Notes under the pieces: generated by a model
Told to the model about the DNA's origin: nothing
The model's database searches: none
What the model saw: the letters and a program-made list of their open reading frames with translations, nothing else
Position numbers and translations under genes: made by a program
Part shown: positions 8,569 to 17,253 of the stretch, in pieces
Layout: the number at the start of each line of letters is the position of its first letter
How positions within the stretch are numbered: the first letter of the stretch is position 1
Assembly: GCF_020595055.1 (NCBI RefSeq)
Contig: NZ_JAJDOO010000001.1
Span: forward strand, 280,739-344,738
Source of the DNA: Desulfosporosinus shakirovi
Lineage (GTDB): Bacteria > Bacillota > Desulfitobacteriia > Desulfitobacteriales > Desulfitobacteriaceae
Direction: 5' to 3'
DNA length: 64,000 nt

Positions 8569-9204
8569 TCACACAAGTACCGCACTCGTCCCCAACCTAT
8601 CCGCTCCAGCCTCCACGAGCTCAAGGGCAAACTCCTTCGTCCTGATTCCACCTGATGCCTTAACCTTAACATTTTCTCCAACCCATTTTTTCAGATTACG
8701 CACATCCTCGATGGTGGCTCCCCCTCCTGCAAAGCCAGTTGAAGTTTTAATAAAATCTGCCCCCGAACGTTTAACAATCTCGGCCGCCGATTTTTTCTCA
8801 TCTTCAGTAAGCAAGCTGGTTTCGATAATAACCTTTATGATTAACCCGCACTCATGGGCAGCTTCCACCACTCTGGTAATATCCCGCTCAACCGCTTCCC
8901 AATTTCCTGATTTTGCCATGCCGACATTTATGACCATATCCACTTCTTTACCGCCATGTGCTTTGACCATAAAAACTTCCTGAACTTTAACTTCTGTATA
9001 CGTCGCTCCTAATGGAAAACCCACAACAGCGGCAATACAAATCCCCGTCCCATGCAAAATTTTAGAAGCTGTTTGCACATAACAGGGATTAACACAAACA
9101 GCCGCAAACTTATGCTGTTGAGCTTCATGACAAAGTATCACAATATCCTTTTCAGACGCTTGAGGTTTTAATAATGTGTGATCAGTTATTCCTGCAATAG
9201 TCAT
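8569..9204 (-). CDS. deoC: Deoxyribose-phosphate aldolase
   Basis: DeoC splits 2-deoxyribose 5-phosphate into glyceraldehyde 3-phosphate and acetaldehyde during deoxynucleoside salvage. The 211-residue protein has DHTLLKP near the N-terminus. The Schiff-base lysine lies in VKASGGIRT, near residue 182. The ATG overlaps the end of the era region by close spacing (5 bp), suggesting one transcript. It pairs functionally with cdd, which is just upstream of era. Confidence 0.95.
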   Translation of the reverse strand: MTIAGITDHTLLKPQASEKDIVILCHEAQQHKFAAVCVNPCYVQTASKILHGTGICIAAVVGFPLGATYTEVKVQEVFMVKAHGGKEVDMVINVGMAKSGNWEAVERDITRVVEAAHECGLIIKVIIETSLLTEDEKKSAAEIVKRSGADFIKTSTGFAGGGATIEDVRNLKKWVGENVKVKASGGIRTKEFALELVEAGADRLGTSAVLV

Positions 9205-9209
9205 CTTTA

Positions 9210-10133
9210 TTATCCCTTTTCCTTTCCATAGCCATAGTTTCGCAAGCTATCCGGCCTATTCCGCCAATCTTTTTTAACTTTAACCCAAAGCTCCAAAAAC
9301 ACCTTACTGCCCAACAAAGCCTCGATATCCAAACGAGCCAAGCGGCCAATTTCCTTAAGTTGTTTACCCCCTGCCCCGATGATAATCCCTTTTTGAGAAT
9401 CTCGCTCAACCACAACCAAGGCTCGCACTTTAACCAAAGTCTTCTTTTCTTCAACCTCTTCAATCACGACAGCAATCGAATGCGGAACCTCATCTCGGGT
9501 CAGTTGAAGTACCTTTTCGCGCACTAACTCAGCCATAATAAAACGTTCCGGTTGATCAGTCACTTCATCTTCGGGATAATACATCGGACCCGCAGGCATT
9601 TTATCAAAAATCACTCTTAACAGTTCATCCGTATTTTCCCCGGTTTTTGCAGAAATAGGTACGATAGCTTTGAAATCTGCCAAACTTGAGAATTGCTGAA
9701 TTTTATGCATCAACTGATCTTTACTCAATAAGTCAACTTTATTCAAAGCAAGCACACATGGAGTCTTTGTTTGCTTGAGCATTTCAATGATAAACTCTTC
9801 CCCAGCACCGAAATCCGCCGAAAGATCCACCATATAAAGGATCACATCAACCTCTCGCATAGATTCCTTAGCCGCACCAACCATGAACTCTCCGAGCTTA
9901 TGCTTTGGCTTATGTATTCCAGGCGTATCCAAAAAAACAATCTGTCCCCGCTCCTCGGTCAAGATACACTGGATTCGATTACGGGTAGTCTGAGGCTTAT
10001 CGGACATGATAAGCACTTTCTGTCCTAATAAATGATTAAGCAAGGTTGATTTCCCTGCATTCGGTCTTCCTATAACAGACACAAAACCTGAACGAAATCC
10101 ATCTGATTTTAATGAACCCAACGGTGAAGTCAC
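9210..10133 (-). CDS. era: Ribosome-assembly GTPase Era
   Basis: Era (307 residues) is an essential GTPase that binds the 3' end of 16S rRNA during 30S maturation. The G1 motif GRPNAGKS is at about 22-29, G3 is DTPGIHKP, and G4 is NKVD. The C-terminal KH domain carries IIIGAGGKQLKEIG. It sits in the conserved ybeY-dgkA-cdd-era-recO string, with repeat family 1 inserted between cdd and era. Confidence 0.96.
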   Translation of the reverse strand: MTSPLGSLKSDGFRSGFVSVIGRPNAGKSTLLNHLLGQKVLIMSDKPQTTRNRIQCILTEERGQIVFLDTPGIHKPKHKLGEFMVGAAKESMREVDVILYMVDLSADFGAGEEFIIEMLKQTKTPCVLALNKVDLLSKDQLMHKIQQFSSLADFKAIVPISAKTGENTDELLRVIFDKMPAGPMYYPEDEVTDQPERFIMAELVREKVLQLTRDEVPHSIAVVIEEVEEKKTLVKVRALVVVERDSQKGIIIGAGGKQLKEIGRLARLDIEALLGSKVFLELWVKVKKDWRNRPDSLRNYGYGKEKG

Positions 10134-10280
10134 TTCCCTATCTTATAGCATTAATTTTTCATGTTATCTATATACTACCATAACCTTAACTGATAACGTC
10201 TATTCAGCAGACATTTGAGTAGGTATTCTTAAAGAATTTCACACACCCTCAGAACAGCTCAATAACATAAGCACCCCGTA

Positions 10281-10584
10281 AGAAGGAAGGTGCACATGAA
10301 ATGCGCCTTCTCCCAAGCAGTCTTAACCTCATTCCCCGTTCCAAGTCCCGGGACACAGTATCACACGATCGCAACGTCTTTGCCCTTAGCAGCCTAGCAA
10401 ACTTCCGTTCAAGCGCCCCCACACATACGGGGCAGTGTACAGGGTCCCCTCCCGCCATCCTGCAAGAAGAGTAATCCGTGCGAAAACGGTGTTTTCATGG
10501 GCTGAACCCCGCTCCCCAAAACCAAGAGATTGAACGGTTAGTTTGCTCTGCGTCGTAAGACCGAGCGATGTACACACAAGTCCC
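10281..10584 (-). repeat. Intergenic repeat family 1, copy A
   Basis: This copy starts directly after the cdd stop codon. The outer arms AGCAAACTAACCGTTCAA and its near-complement around 10398-10415 would form a long stem. It shares over 50 bp near the stop codon and a further block with copy B. The inner hairpin seen in copies B and C has lost one arm here. Short reading frames across it (such as 10249-10458) are not supported as genes. It fills most of the cdd-era gap (10134-10584). Confidence 0.75.
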
Positions 10585-11040
10585 CTAGAGAAACTCCGGC
10601 CCAAACGCCTCCGGCAACAACACTTTCAAACTTGTCCACCGCAAATGTCCTTGACCATTCATAAGAATGACCGGACAATCCACAGCAAATTCACGAATTA
10701 CCTGTCGGCATGCGCCGCATGGAGATGGAAAAACCTCACTTGGAACAGCAATAACTATTCCTTTCAATTCTCGTTCTCCACGAGCAATCGCTTGAAAAAT
10801 TGCATTTCGTTCTGCGCAAACCGTTAAACCATAACTGGCATTCTCCACGTTACATCCACTATAAATCTTTCCTGATGAAAACAGCACTGCCGACCCAACT
10901 GGGTAATGGGAATAGGGCACATACGCTTGATCATATGCTGCTTTGGCCCGGTCAATAAGTTCTTGTATGAGCTTAGGATCGAGCATACCTACCAGCTCTG
11001 ATTCCATTCTCTCTATCGTTTGAGATTGATCCTGCTTCAC
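10585..11040 (-). CDS. cdd: Cytidine deaminase
   Basis: Cdd hydrolyses cytidine and deoxycytidine to uridine and deoxyuridine. The zinc site is visible as CAERNAIF and PCGACRQVI, with NVENASYG for substrate binding. At 151 residues it is slightly longer than the usual 130-136, due to an N-terminal stretch of about 20 residues. The GTG at 11040 follows AGGAGGGGG. A later internal start is possible. Confidence 0.93.
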   Translation of the reverse strand: MKQDQSQTIERMESELVGMLDPKLIQELIDRAKAAYDQAYVPYSHYPVGSAVLFSSGKIYSGCNVENASYGLTVCAERNAIFQAIARGERELKGIVIAVPSEVFPSPCGACRQVIREFAVDCPVILMNGQGHLRWTSLKVLLPEAFGPEFL

Positions 11041-11061
11041 AGAGTTAAATCCCCCTCCTGC

Positions 11062-11445
11062 CTAAAAGATCCCTCTCGTAAATCGCATCAATGCAGGGGC
11101 AAAAACCATTATCCCGATCACAACTGCTTGGATCGCGGTAACTAAAACAGCCCCTGCCGCAACATCTTTCGCAATTCCTGCTAGAGGGTGATAGTTCGGT
11201 TGCACCATATCAACCACCGTTTCAATGGCGGAATTCATGACCTCCGCACTAATGACGCTCCCAATCGCCAAAATAAGAATCAACCATTCAAACCGTGTAA
11301 CCCTGCTCCACCAAGCAAAGAGCAAAACACTAATACCTGCAACTACGTGAAACTGCATGTGCTTCTGAGTCCTCACAGTGTATATCATTCCACGCCAAGC
11401 TTGCTTTAGGCTACGCAAAAACCCCGGTTTATGATGAATCCCCAT
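11062..11445 (-). CDS. dgkA: Undecaprenol/diacylglycerol kinase
   Basis: This small integral membrane kinase has 127 residues and about three transmembrane helices. The signature around EVMNSAIETVVDM is the DgkA catalytic segment. In Gram-positives the enzyme mainly phosphorylates undecaprenol for cell-wall lipid recycling. GGAGGG precedes the ATG. It is followed by cdd and preceded by ybeY, the usual order. Confidence 0.92.
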   Translation of the reverse strand: MGIHHKPGFLRSLKQAWRGMIYTVRTQKHMQFHVVAGISVLLFAWWSRVTRFEWLILILAIGSVISAEVMNSAIETVVDMVQPNYHPLAGIAKDVAAGAVLVTAIQAVVIGIMVFAPALMRFTRGIF

Positions 11446-11487
11446 CTGTTATCCCTCCGTTTGAAGTTATAAGCTCTTAGCGTATTG

Positions 11488-11961
11488 CTATACTCTCTCT
11501 AACTTCAACTTAGCCATTACCTCTTCTTCTTTACTGCGCATTTCTTGTTGATCATTCTCTTCTTCATGATCAAAGCCTAATAAATGGAGAGTCCCATGGA
11601 CAGCCAGGTATACAATCTCCCGCTCGAAGGAATGCCCATATTCCTGCGCTTGATCTCTTGCCCGTTCGACAGAGATCACAATATCCCCAAGCATCTCGTC
11701 CTCTTCCTCAATTTCCGGTTCTTCCTTCATCTCTTCTTGTAAGGCAAAAGAAAGAACATCCGTTGGCCGATCTACTCCTCGATACTCAAGATTTAAGGCA
11801 TGGATGCGTTGATTATCCACTAGCAATAGGCTTACTTCTGCCTCTTCCGAGCCATCTGACAGTCGGACAGCCTCGTTAATAGCTTTATTTAACATAGTCG
11901 CCAGCGGTTCACGCTGTTCCTTCAAGATCGATTCTTCTTCCCAAGAGATATCTATGATCAC
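11488..11961 (-). CDS. ybeY: rRNA maturation endoribonuclease YbeY
   Basis: YbeY is a single-strand endoribonuclease for 16S rRNA processing and ribosome quality control. The metal-binding [13 protein letters not shown] motif is present near residue 125. The protein has 157 residues, normal for the family, with acidic insertions ([15 protein letters not shown] region). The start is GTG. It is placed between pgpH and dgkA as in most Firmicutes. Confidence 0.94.
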   Translation of the reverse strand: MIIDISWEEESILKEQREPLATMLNKAINEAVRLSDGSEEAEVSLLLVDNQRIHALNLEYRGVDRPTDVLSFALQEEMKEEPEIEEEDEMLGDIVISVERARDQAQEYGHSFEREIVYLAVHGTLHLLGFDHEEENDQQEMRSKEEEVMAKLKLERV

Positions 11962-12116
11962 ACAATTTCGAGCAAACCCTCCTATGAGCCGGAATGTGGT
12001 CTACCCTTCCCCCTTTCAAATTTCAAATTTCAAAATCAGCTTGTTTTTATCATCTTACGATAACCTTTGTTAATCTTCTTCCTAATTTCATTGTGCCTGT
12101 TTTTTCCTAACCTTAT

Positions 12117-14384
12117 CTATCCTTCTCGTGAAACTATATTTTCAACTGTTCCCTCAGGACTTTCCGGTTGCTTTTCCTTTTGAGAGCTTGCCTCATCCTC
12201 TTGACCCACTTCTTCCACAAGTTTCTTATGCATTGAATGATTATTACTCTCCTTAATACTTGGCATCTCCGGATATTCGACCCGAGAGTGGAAAATCCCG
12301 CTCAAAACACGTACAAAGGCCATTGCAATCCGGTCTAAGTCCTGAAACGTCAAATCGCACTGATCCAGTTGTCCGTCGTTCAGTTTGTCTTTGATAATCT
12401 TCCGAACAAATCCTTCGACCCGCCCTGGAGTTGGTTGTTTCATAGATCTTACAGCAGCTTCGACATTGTCCGCCAGAGCAACTAAGGCTGCCTCTTTGGT
12501 CTGGGGTTTGGGACCTTCATAATGGAAAGTTTCCTCTGGGACATTTTCATATTCCTCAAGAGCCTTATGGTAAAAGAAGCTTACCAGACTGTCTCCATGG
12601 TGCTGAGCAATAATATCTTGGATCTGCACCGGAAGTTTATTATCCTTCGCCAGCTCCAGCCCATCTTTGACATGAGAGGTGATAATCAACGAGCTTAGAG
12701 TGGGAGCGATCTTATCATGAGGGTTATCTTGGGTAAATTGATTTTCGATAAAAAAGTAAGGACGTTTCAACTTGCCAATGTCATGATACATCGATGCAAC
12801 TCTAACCAACGTAGCATCCGCTTGAACGGCTTCCGCAGCCGCTTCGGCCAGATTGCCTACTAGAATACTGTGATGGTATGTCCCCGGAGCCTCCAACAAT
12901 AAGCGTTTCAGTAACGGTCGATTAGGGTCGGATAGTTCCAATAGTCGAACGGATGACGTAATATGAAATCCTGACTCAAACCAATGTAAGGCCCCCACTG
13001 TCAAAAACGAAGACGCTAAGCCATTGACAATCCCTAAGATCACACCAACCACCCAAACAGCTAAACGCATGTCTGAGGTTAACGCAATCCCACTGATCAC
13101 CAAAACGTTAACGGCAGATACAAATATCCCTGCACGCGCCAAATCAGAACGCTGACTTAAACGAGAAACACTGTAAACACCGACAATCCCGCCAAAGAGC
13201 GCCACTACGCCTGAATGCAGGCCGAAAGAGGTCGAAAGAGCAGGATCCACTAAAACAGATACAAAAACCGCTAAGACCAAGGAAACCATAATAGCTATAT
13301 CCACGCCAACTAGAATCGCAACTGTCATGGTCGCCCAAGCTATTGGAATAAGAATACCTGACAAACTATTAAAGTCAGTCCCCAAATTTAAAGCGATCAC
13401 TGCTCTCCCAATGGCCAAAACCAAACTAAGAGTAAGTCCGATAAGCACAAGCCGGTTAGTCATTCGGAATATATCCCTTTTATACTGAAATAAGTATAGT
13501 AAAATCGAGCCCATTCCAATAAGCACAATCATGGCAATACCTGCCACTGATTTCCCTGTATTTTGGTTGTTAATCAAACCATAGGCAACCAGTACTTCGT
13601 AAATTGTCTCATCGACAATATCACCAACCCCCACGATTTTTTGGTTAGCCTTGTAATGAAGTTCCTCCTGCTTTATTGCAGTTCGTGCTGCCGCACGCAA
13701 CACATCCATAGTTGCTTCATCCACGATCAAGGTTGGTTGCGTCAGTTCTCGGTCTACGAAGGCCTTAAAAAAAACTTTAAAATCTTCATTCAATTCGGAC
13801 TGGTCTAAATCTGCTTTAGTCCGATCACGAAACGCTGGCATATCTTCGCTAGTCCGAGCTCCAATCTCCAAACTGCGTGCTTTGTTTAAGATAATATCTC
13901 TGCCGGTTTTTTCGGCCTTATCTAATTCATCGGGCACAGTTTCAATCAGAGACGTTAATAAACTCTCCGGCAAACTCGCGAAAGACTCTAATTTCTTAAG
14001 TTCGCTGATGTTGTTATCATCTGAGGCCTCGCGCAGTGAGATAAACGCATTTCCGACTTCTTTGGTCAACAAGGTCAAATACTCCTCATCCGGCTTATAC
14101 ACGGGCGGAACAGCCTTTGCCGCAGCTTCCTTATCTCGAGTATACTTTGCTTGATCTACAATAACCCTGGTCCACGGTGCAGTAATAAGCTGAGGACTAG
14201 GCTCTCCTACTTCTAAATGCAATGTAGATACAAAAATATTGGAAGATAACAAAACTGTAAGCAACAGAAAATACATCACCCCAACAATGGCCCGCAACCA
14301 AGTGGTGTGATGTTTAAGCCAATCAAAACGGCTAGACAGCTCATCCCAGATCGTTTTGAACATTTTTATCTTCAATACCATCAT
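12117..14384 (-). CDS. pgpH: 7TM-HD cyclic-di-AMP phosphodiesterase (PgpH/YqfF)
   Basis: This membrane protein has 755 residues. It has an N-terminal helix and a large extracytoplasmic 7TMR-HDED domain (about 60-290). Seven transmembrane segments follow (about 290-480), then a cytoplasmic HD domain with HHSILVGNLAEAAAE and YHDIGKLKRPYF. Characterised members degrade c-di-AMP to pApA. The acidic C-terminal tail is unremarkable. It lies between yqfD and ybeY, as is usual. Confidence 0.93.
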   Translation of the reverse strand: MMVLKIKMFKTIWDELSSRFDWLKHHTTWLRAIVGVMYFLLLTVLLSSNIFVSTLHLEVGEPSPQLITAPWTRVIVDQAKYTRDKEAAAKAVPPVYKPDEEYLTLLTKEVGNAFISLREASDDNNISELKKLESFASLPESLLTSLIETVPDELDKAEKTGRDIILNKARSLEIGARTSEDMPAFRDRTKADLDQSELNEDFKVFFKAFVDRELTQPTLIVDEATMDVLRAAARTAIKQEELHYKANQKIVGVGDIVDETIYEVLVAYGLINNQNTGKSVAGIAMIVLIGMGSILLYLFQYKRDIFRMTNRLVLIGLTLSLVLAIGRAVIALNLGTDFNSLSGILIPIAWATMTVAILVGVDIAIMVSLVLAVFVSVLVDPALSTSFGLHSGVVALFGGIVGVYSVSRLSQRSDLARAGIFVSAVNVLVISGIALTSDMRLAVWVVGVILGIVNGLASSFLTVGALHWFESGFHITSSVRLLELSDPNRPLLKRLLLEAPGTYHHSILVGNLAEAAAEAVQADATLVRVASMYHDIGKLKRPYFFIENQFTQDNPHDKIAPTLSSLIITSHVKDGLELAKDNKLPVQIQDIIAQHHGDSLVSFFYHKALEEYENVPEETFHYEGPKPQTKEAALVALADNVEAAVRSMKQPTPGRVEGFVRKIIKDKLNDGQLDQCDLTFQDLDRIAMAFVRVLSGIFHSRVEYPEMPSIKESNNHSMHKKLVEEVGQEDEASSQKEKQPESPEGTVENIVSREG

Positions 14385-14448
14385 CCTTACTTCCCAATGC
14401 CATACCTAGGGTTCACGCCTTCCCCATTGGCAAAATATATCGCTGCTC

Positions 14449-15624
14449 CTACGGATTGGCATATACAGCCAAATCTTCGTAGGTTTCTACTTCTACTCTA
14501 ACTCGTTCTGAATCGGAGTTGTTAGAAAGAACCTTCACTGTTTCTAACACGATTGGAACTCCCAGCGTGATCTTTTTCCGGACTTCGGCCCGAGCTGCTT
14601 GTTCAGCTAGTTGGCGAGCTTCATCAACAGAACGTTCAATATGCAAATTACGAAGTTCTATATGATTCACTCTTATACCTTCGACAGGAAAACGCCAATT
14701 CCTCCAGAGTTTTAAAGATTGACTGATCTCTTCTTGGCGAGATTGCTCAAACGGAGAATTCTGTATTGTTAGCATTATAACGCGGGAACCAAATTTTATA
14801 CCTCTTCCCGTGGCAACTCTTCCACTTTCCTCTACTTTATCCTCAATTAATGGAATTTGAGCTTCAGCACTATACCATACTCGTGCTCGGACAAACCCTC
14901 TGGCCACTGAGACAGGGGGGGTATCTTTTGAAGTGCTCTGATTATTTTCAGGGCTCTTAATTAAGACTTGCCCAGCCCGAACGGTTTCCCCCTCATGAAC
15001 CAGCGGCGTCCCCTCAATCACCATAATTTCCTTAACTATCCCTGCACGACTAGCGACAAGGTTCCCTGCCTCATTGGGAATTGACGGACGTATTTTCTCC
15101 GATACTTTGATTTCTATATTCGTCCCATGACGTTCTATACCTATCCACGCGGCATCAGGCAGTTGTTCCTGAAGTGTTTTGGCAATCCCGTTTAAATTTA
15201 ATTCCTTCGAATACACCCATGTTTTAAGCCCAAGATTTTCAGCCCGTTCAAGTACTTCTGGAGTCATAAGATTCTTGTTTCCCGACACGGAAATTGAAAG
15301 CACAAGTTGAGACAGAATCGTCAGTACAGAAGCAATAATTAAAATCCCCAGCAATAGTCCTTTTCTTCGCCACCAACGCGCAGCAACAAAAGGCCAGCCA
15401 TATTTAGCAACAATATGTACCCTTGTACGTGTCTGGCGTGCGGCCTTGCGCAACCGCCGAAAATCTGCAAGCTTAATCTGTGCCCGCATCCCCCGCTCAG
15501 ATTTTTGGGTATGATAAAGAACGATACCGTCTCTTGAGACTAGATTAACGAAACGCGCTAATTGCTCTCCCCGTGCGAGGAAAAGAATTCGCCCATGCCA
15601 GAACGTTCGCAACCATTCAAACAT
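14449..15624 (-). CDS. yqfD: Sporulation protein YqfD
   Basis: This 391-residue membrane-anchored protein is required for efficient sporulation; its molecular role is not established. A transmembrane segment is near residues 88-110 (LLLGILIIASVLTILSQLV). A large extracytoplasmic part with VIEGTPLVHEGETVRAGQVL follows. Its ATG overlaps the yqfC stop codon (TAATG), indicating coupling. In B. subtilis the pair is sigma-E dependent. Confidence 0.9.
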   Translation of the reverse strand: MFEWLRTFWHGRILFLARGEQLARFVNLVSRDGIVLYHTQKSERGMRAQIKLADFRRLRKAARQTRTRVHIVAKYGWPFVAARWWRRKGLLLGILIIASVLTILSQLVLSISVSGNKNLMTPEVLERAENLGLKTWVYSKELNLNGIAKTLQEQLPDAAWIGIERHGTNIEIKVSEKIRPSIPNEAGNLVASRAGIVKEIMVIEGTPLVHEGETVRAGQVLIKSPENNQSTSKDTPPVSVARGFVRARVWYSAEAQIPLIEDKVEESGRVATGRGIKFGSRVIMLTIQNSPFEQSRQEEISQSLKLWRNWRFPVEGIRVNHIELRNLHIERSVDEARQLAEQAARAEVRKKITLGVPIVLETVKVLSNNSDSERVRVEVETYEDLAVYANP

Positions 15625-15905
15625 TACTTTATCTCCCCTCCGCCAAACGAAAAGGAAGACAATTCCCCTTCGATCTGCAGTTCTGTAGCTAAGATAACCT
15701 TAAGCATTAACCCCTTTCCTCTAAAAAAGATATCACCCTCCGCAGTTTCCAGTCGTATTTCTTCCTCTGAAAAGTTAAGAATACTGCTGTAATTCTCAAT
15801 CATTATTTGCCTTCGTCCAGTTATCGTAATTTTAGGACCTTCTCCCACTACATCCGGTGGAAAATCCAAAACTTCTCCAACGCTGGTCTGTATTTTCTTG
15901 AACAA
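15624..15905 (-). CDS. yqfC: Sporulation protein YqfC
   Basis: This is a 93-residue sporulation protein from a TTG at 15905 preceded by GGGAGGG. That length equals B. subtilis YqfC. An upstream ATG at 15959 is in frame but has no ribosome site. ITGRRQIMIENYSSIL and the glycine-rich end fit the family. Function is unknown. A terminator lies upstream at 16001-16038, so yqfCD should have its own promoter. Confidence 0.88.
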   Translation of the reverse strand: MFKKIQTSVGEVLDFPPDVVGEGPKITITGRRQIMIENYSSILNFSEEEIRLETAEGDIFFRGKGLMLKVILATELQIEGELSSFSFGGGEIK

Positions 15906-16000
15906 AAAAAGCCCTCCCTTCTCTGGATATTTATGAAAGGAAAAGCAATAATAGTCCAAGCCTTGATCAAATTGTTTTAAACATTTTAGAAAAATCGTAT

Positions 16001-16038
16001 AAAAGAGGCCCAGTTACTTCCGTAACTGGGCCTCTTTT
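16001..16038. terminator. Bidirectional terminator after yqeY
   Basis: GAGGCCCAGTTAC and GTAACTGGGCCTC form a perfect 13-bp stem with a 4-nt loop. AAAA and TTTT flank it, so it would work on either strand. It separates rpsU-yqeY from yqfC-yqfD. Confidence 0.9.
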
Positions 16039-16055
16039 ACTAAGCATAATTAAGC

Positions 16056-16508
16056 TTATGCCCCAAGGATTTCCCGAACGATCTGATTGACAATTTTGCC
16101 ATCAGCCCGTCCTTTAGTCTTAGGAGTTAATGCCCCCATGACTTTCCCTAGGTCTTTAATGCTTTGTGCCCCTAGTGTGGTAACGGTCTCTTGAACGAGT
16201 TTGCGAATGTCCCCTTCGGAAAGCTGTTGAGGAAGGTAATCCATTAGAACGACTATTTCCTCTTCCAGAGCCTTAACCTTATCGGGGCGATCCGCTTGCC
16301 CGAAAACTTCAAGCGCATCCCGACGTAGCTTCATTTCGCGTGCTAAAACTTCGATGACTTGCTCATCGTTAAATTCAATTCTCTTGTCGATCTCAGCATT
16401 TTTTATGGCAGCCCTAGCCATTCGGATGACGGAAAGTCTAACCTTCCCCTCCTCTTTGGCCTTCATGGCAGCCTTCATATCCTCAACCAAGCGATCTTTC
16501 AGGGTCAA
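16056..16508 (-). CDS. yqeY: GatB/YqeY-family protein
   Basis: This 150-residue YqeY protein resembles the tail domain of GatB, which helps tRNA-dependent amidotransferases hold tRNA. The role of free YqeY is not settled. DYLPQQLSEGDIRKLVQE and GRADGKIVNQIVREIL are typical. The start is TTG with AAGGAGTG upstream. It directly follows rpsU, a very conserved pair in Firmicutes. Confidence 0.9.
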   Translation of the reverse strand: MTLKDRLVEDMKAAMKAKEEGKVRLSVIRMARAAIKNAEIDKRIEFNDEQVIEVLAREMKLRRDALEVFGQADRPDKVKALEEEIVVLMDYLPQQLSEGDIRKLVQETVTTLGAQSIKDLGKVMGALTPKTKGRADGKIVNQIVREILGA

Positions 16509-16521
16509 TTCGAGACACTCC

Positions 16522-16698
16522 TTACTTGAACTTGCGTTTACGTGCAGCTTCAGACTTTTTCTTTCTCTTCACACTTGGTTTCTCATATGCCTCGTGCTTA
16601 CGAGCTTCTGCACTAACACCTGCCTTTTGACAAGAACGCTTGAACCGGCGGAGTGCGGCATCAAGGGATTCATTTTTACCAACTTTGACTTCACTCAT
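16522..16698 (-). CDS. rpsU: 30S ribosomal protein S21
   Basis: This short gene encodes a 58-residue, very basic protein. It begins [20 protein letters not shown] and has an arginine/lysine-rich C-terminus, diagnostic of S21. S21 helps mRNA engage the 3' end of 16S rRNA. GGAGGGA lies before the ATG. It is followed 13 bp later by yqeY. Confidence 0.96.
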   Translation of the reverse strand: MSEVKVGKNESLDAALRRFKRSCQKAGVSAEARKHEAYEKPSVKRKKKSEAARKRKFK

Positions 16699-16831
16699 TG
16701 TCTATCCCTCCCTCCACTGGATCATCACAAATATACTTCATTATTATACTGGATGAAGTTGGTCGCGTCAAGCTCACTTTAGTCGGAAGACTGGTTATCT
16801 CAACCGATCTAACTCAAATCATCCCTAAACA

Positions 16832-17176
16832 TCATCCAATTCTAGCGTTCAGGGCCTGACCACCGAGTAAATGAAAATGCAGGTGCCCCACGACCTGTCC
16901 CCCGTCTGTCCCAGTATTGGCAACCACTCTGTAGCCAGATTCTGCCACTCCAAACTCCCCTGCAAGCCGTCGGATGATCCCAAAAAGATGGCCGATTAAC
17001 CGTTCATTTTCGGGGGTTACATCATTGAGACTGCGCAAATGTTTTTTAGGAATAATTACCAAATGCACAGGAGCTAACGGCTGAATATCTTTGAAAGCAA
17101 TTAACTCATCATCTTCATAAGCGATTTCACTGGGAACCTTACCAAGGGCTATTTGACAAAAGATACAATCTGACAT
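16832..17176 (-). CDS. hinT: HIT-family nucleotide hydrolase
   Basis: This 114-residue protein carries the histidine triad GHLHFHLLGG near residue 97 and the N-terminal CIFCQIALGKVPSEI. HinT-type enzymes hydrolyse adenosine 5'-phosphoramidates. The two N-terminal cysteines (CxxC) may bind zinc with a histidine. It is usually located next to mtaB and rpsU, as here. Confidence 0.92.
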   Translation of the reverse strand: MSDCIFCQIALGKVPSEIAYEDDELIAFKDIQPLAPVHLVIIPKKHLRSLNDVTPENERLIGHLFGIIRRLAGEFGVAESGYRVVANTGTDGGQVVGHLHFHLLGGQALNARIG

Positions 17177-17253
17177 TTGTATTCATTACCTCCCATATCT
17201 TATTCACCTTAAACAACTAGATTGACAACTTCACAATCTTTCTTTCAGAGGAT

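Noticed and set aside
10249..10604. Short minus-strand frames sharing RLNGSLL with the mtaB extension
   Set aside because: The similarity is explained by the shared DNA repeat. Frames are not conserved among copies and lack ribosome sites.
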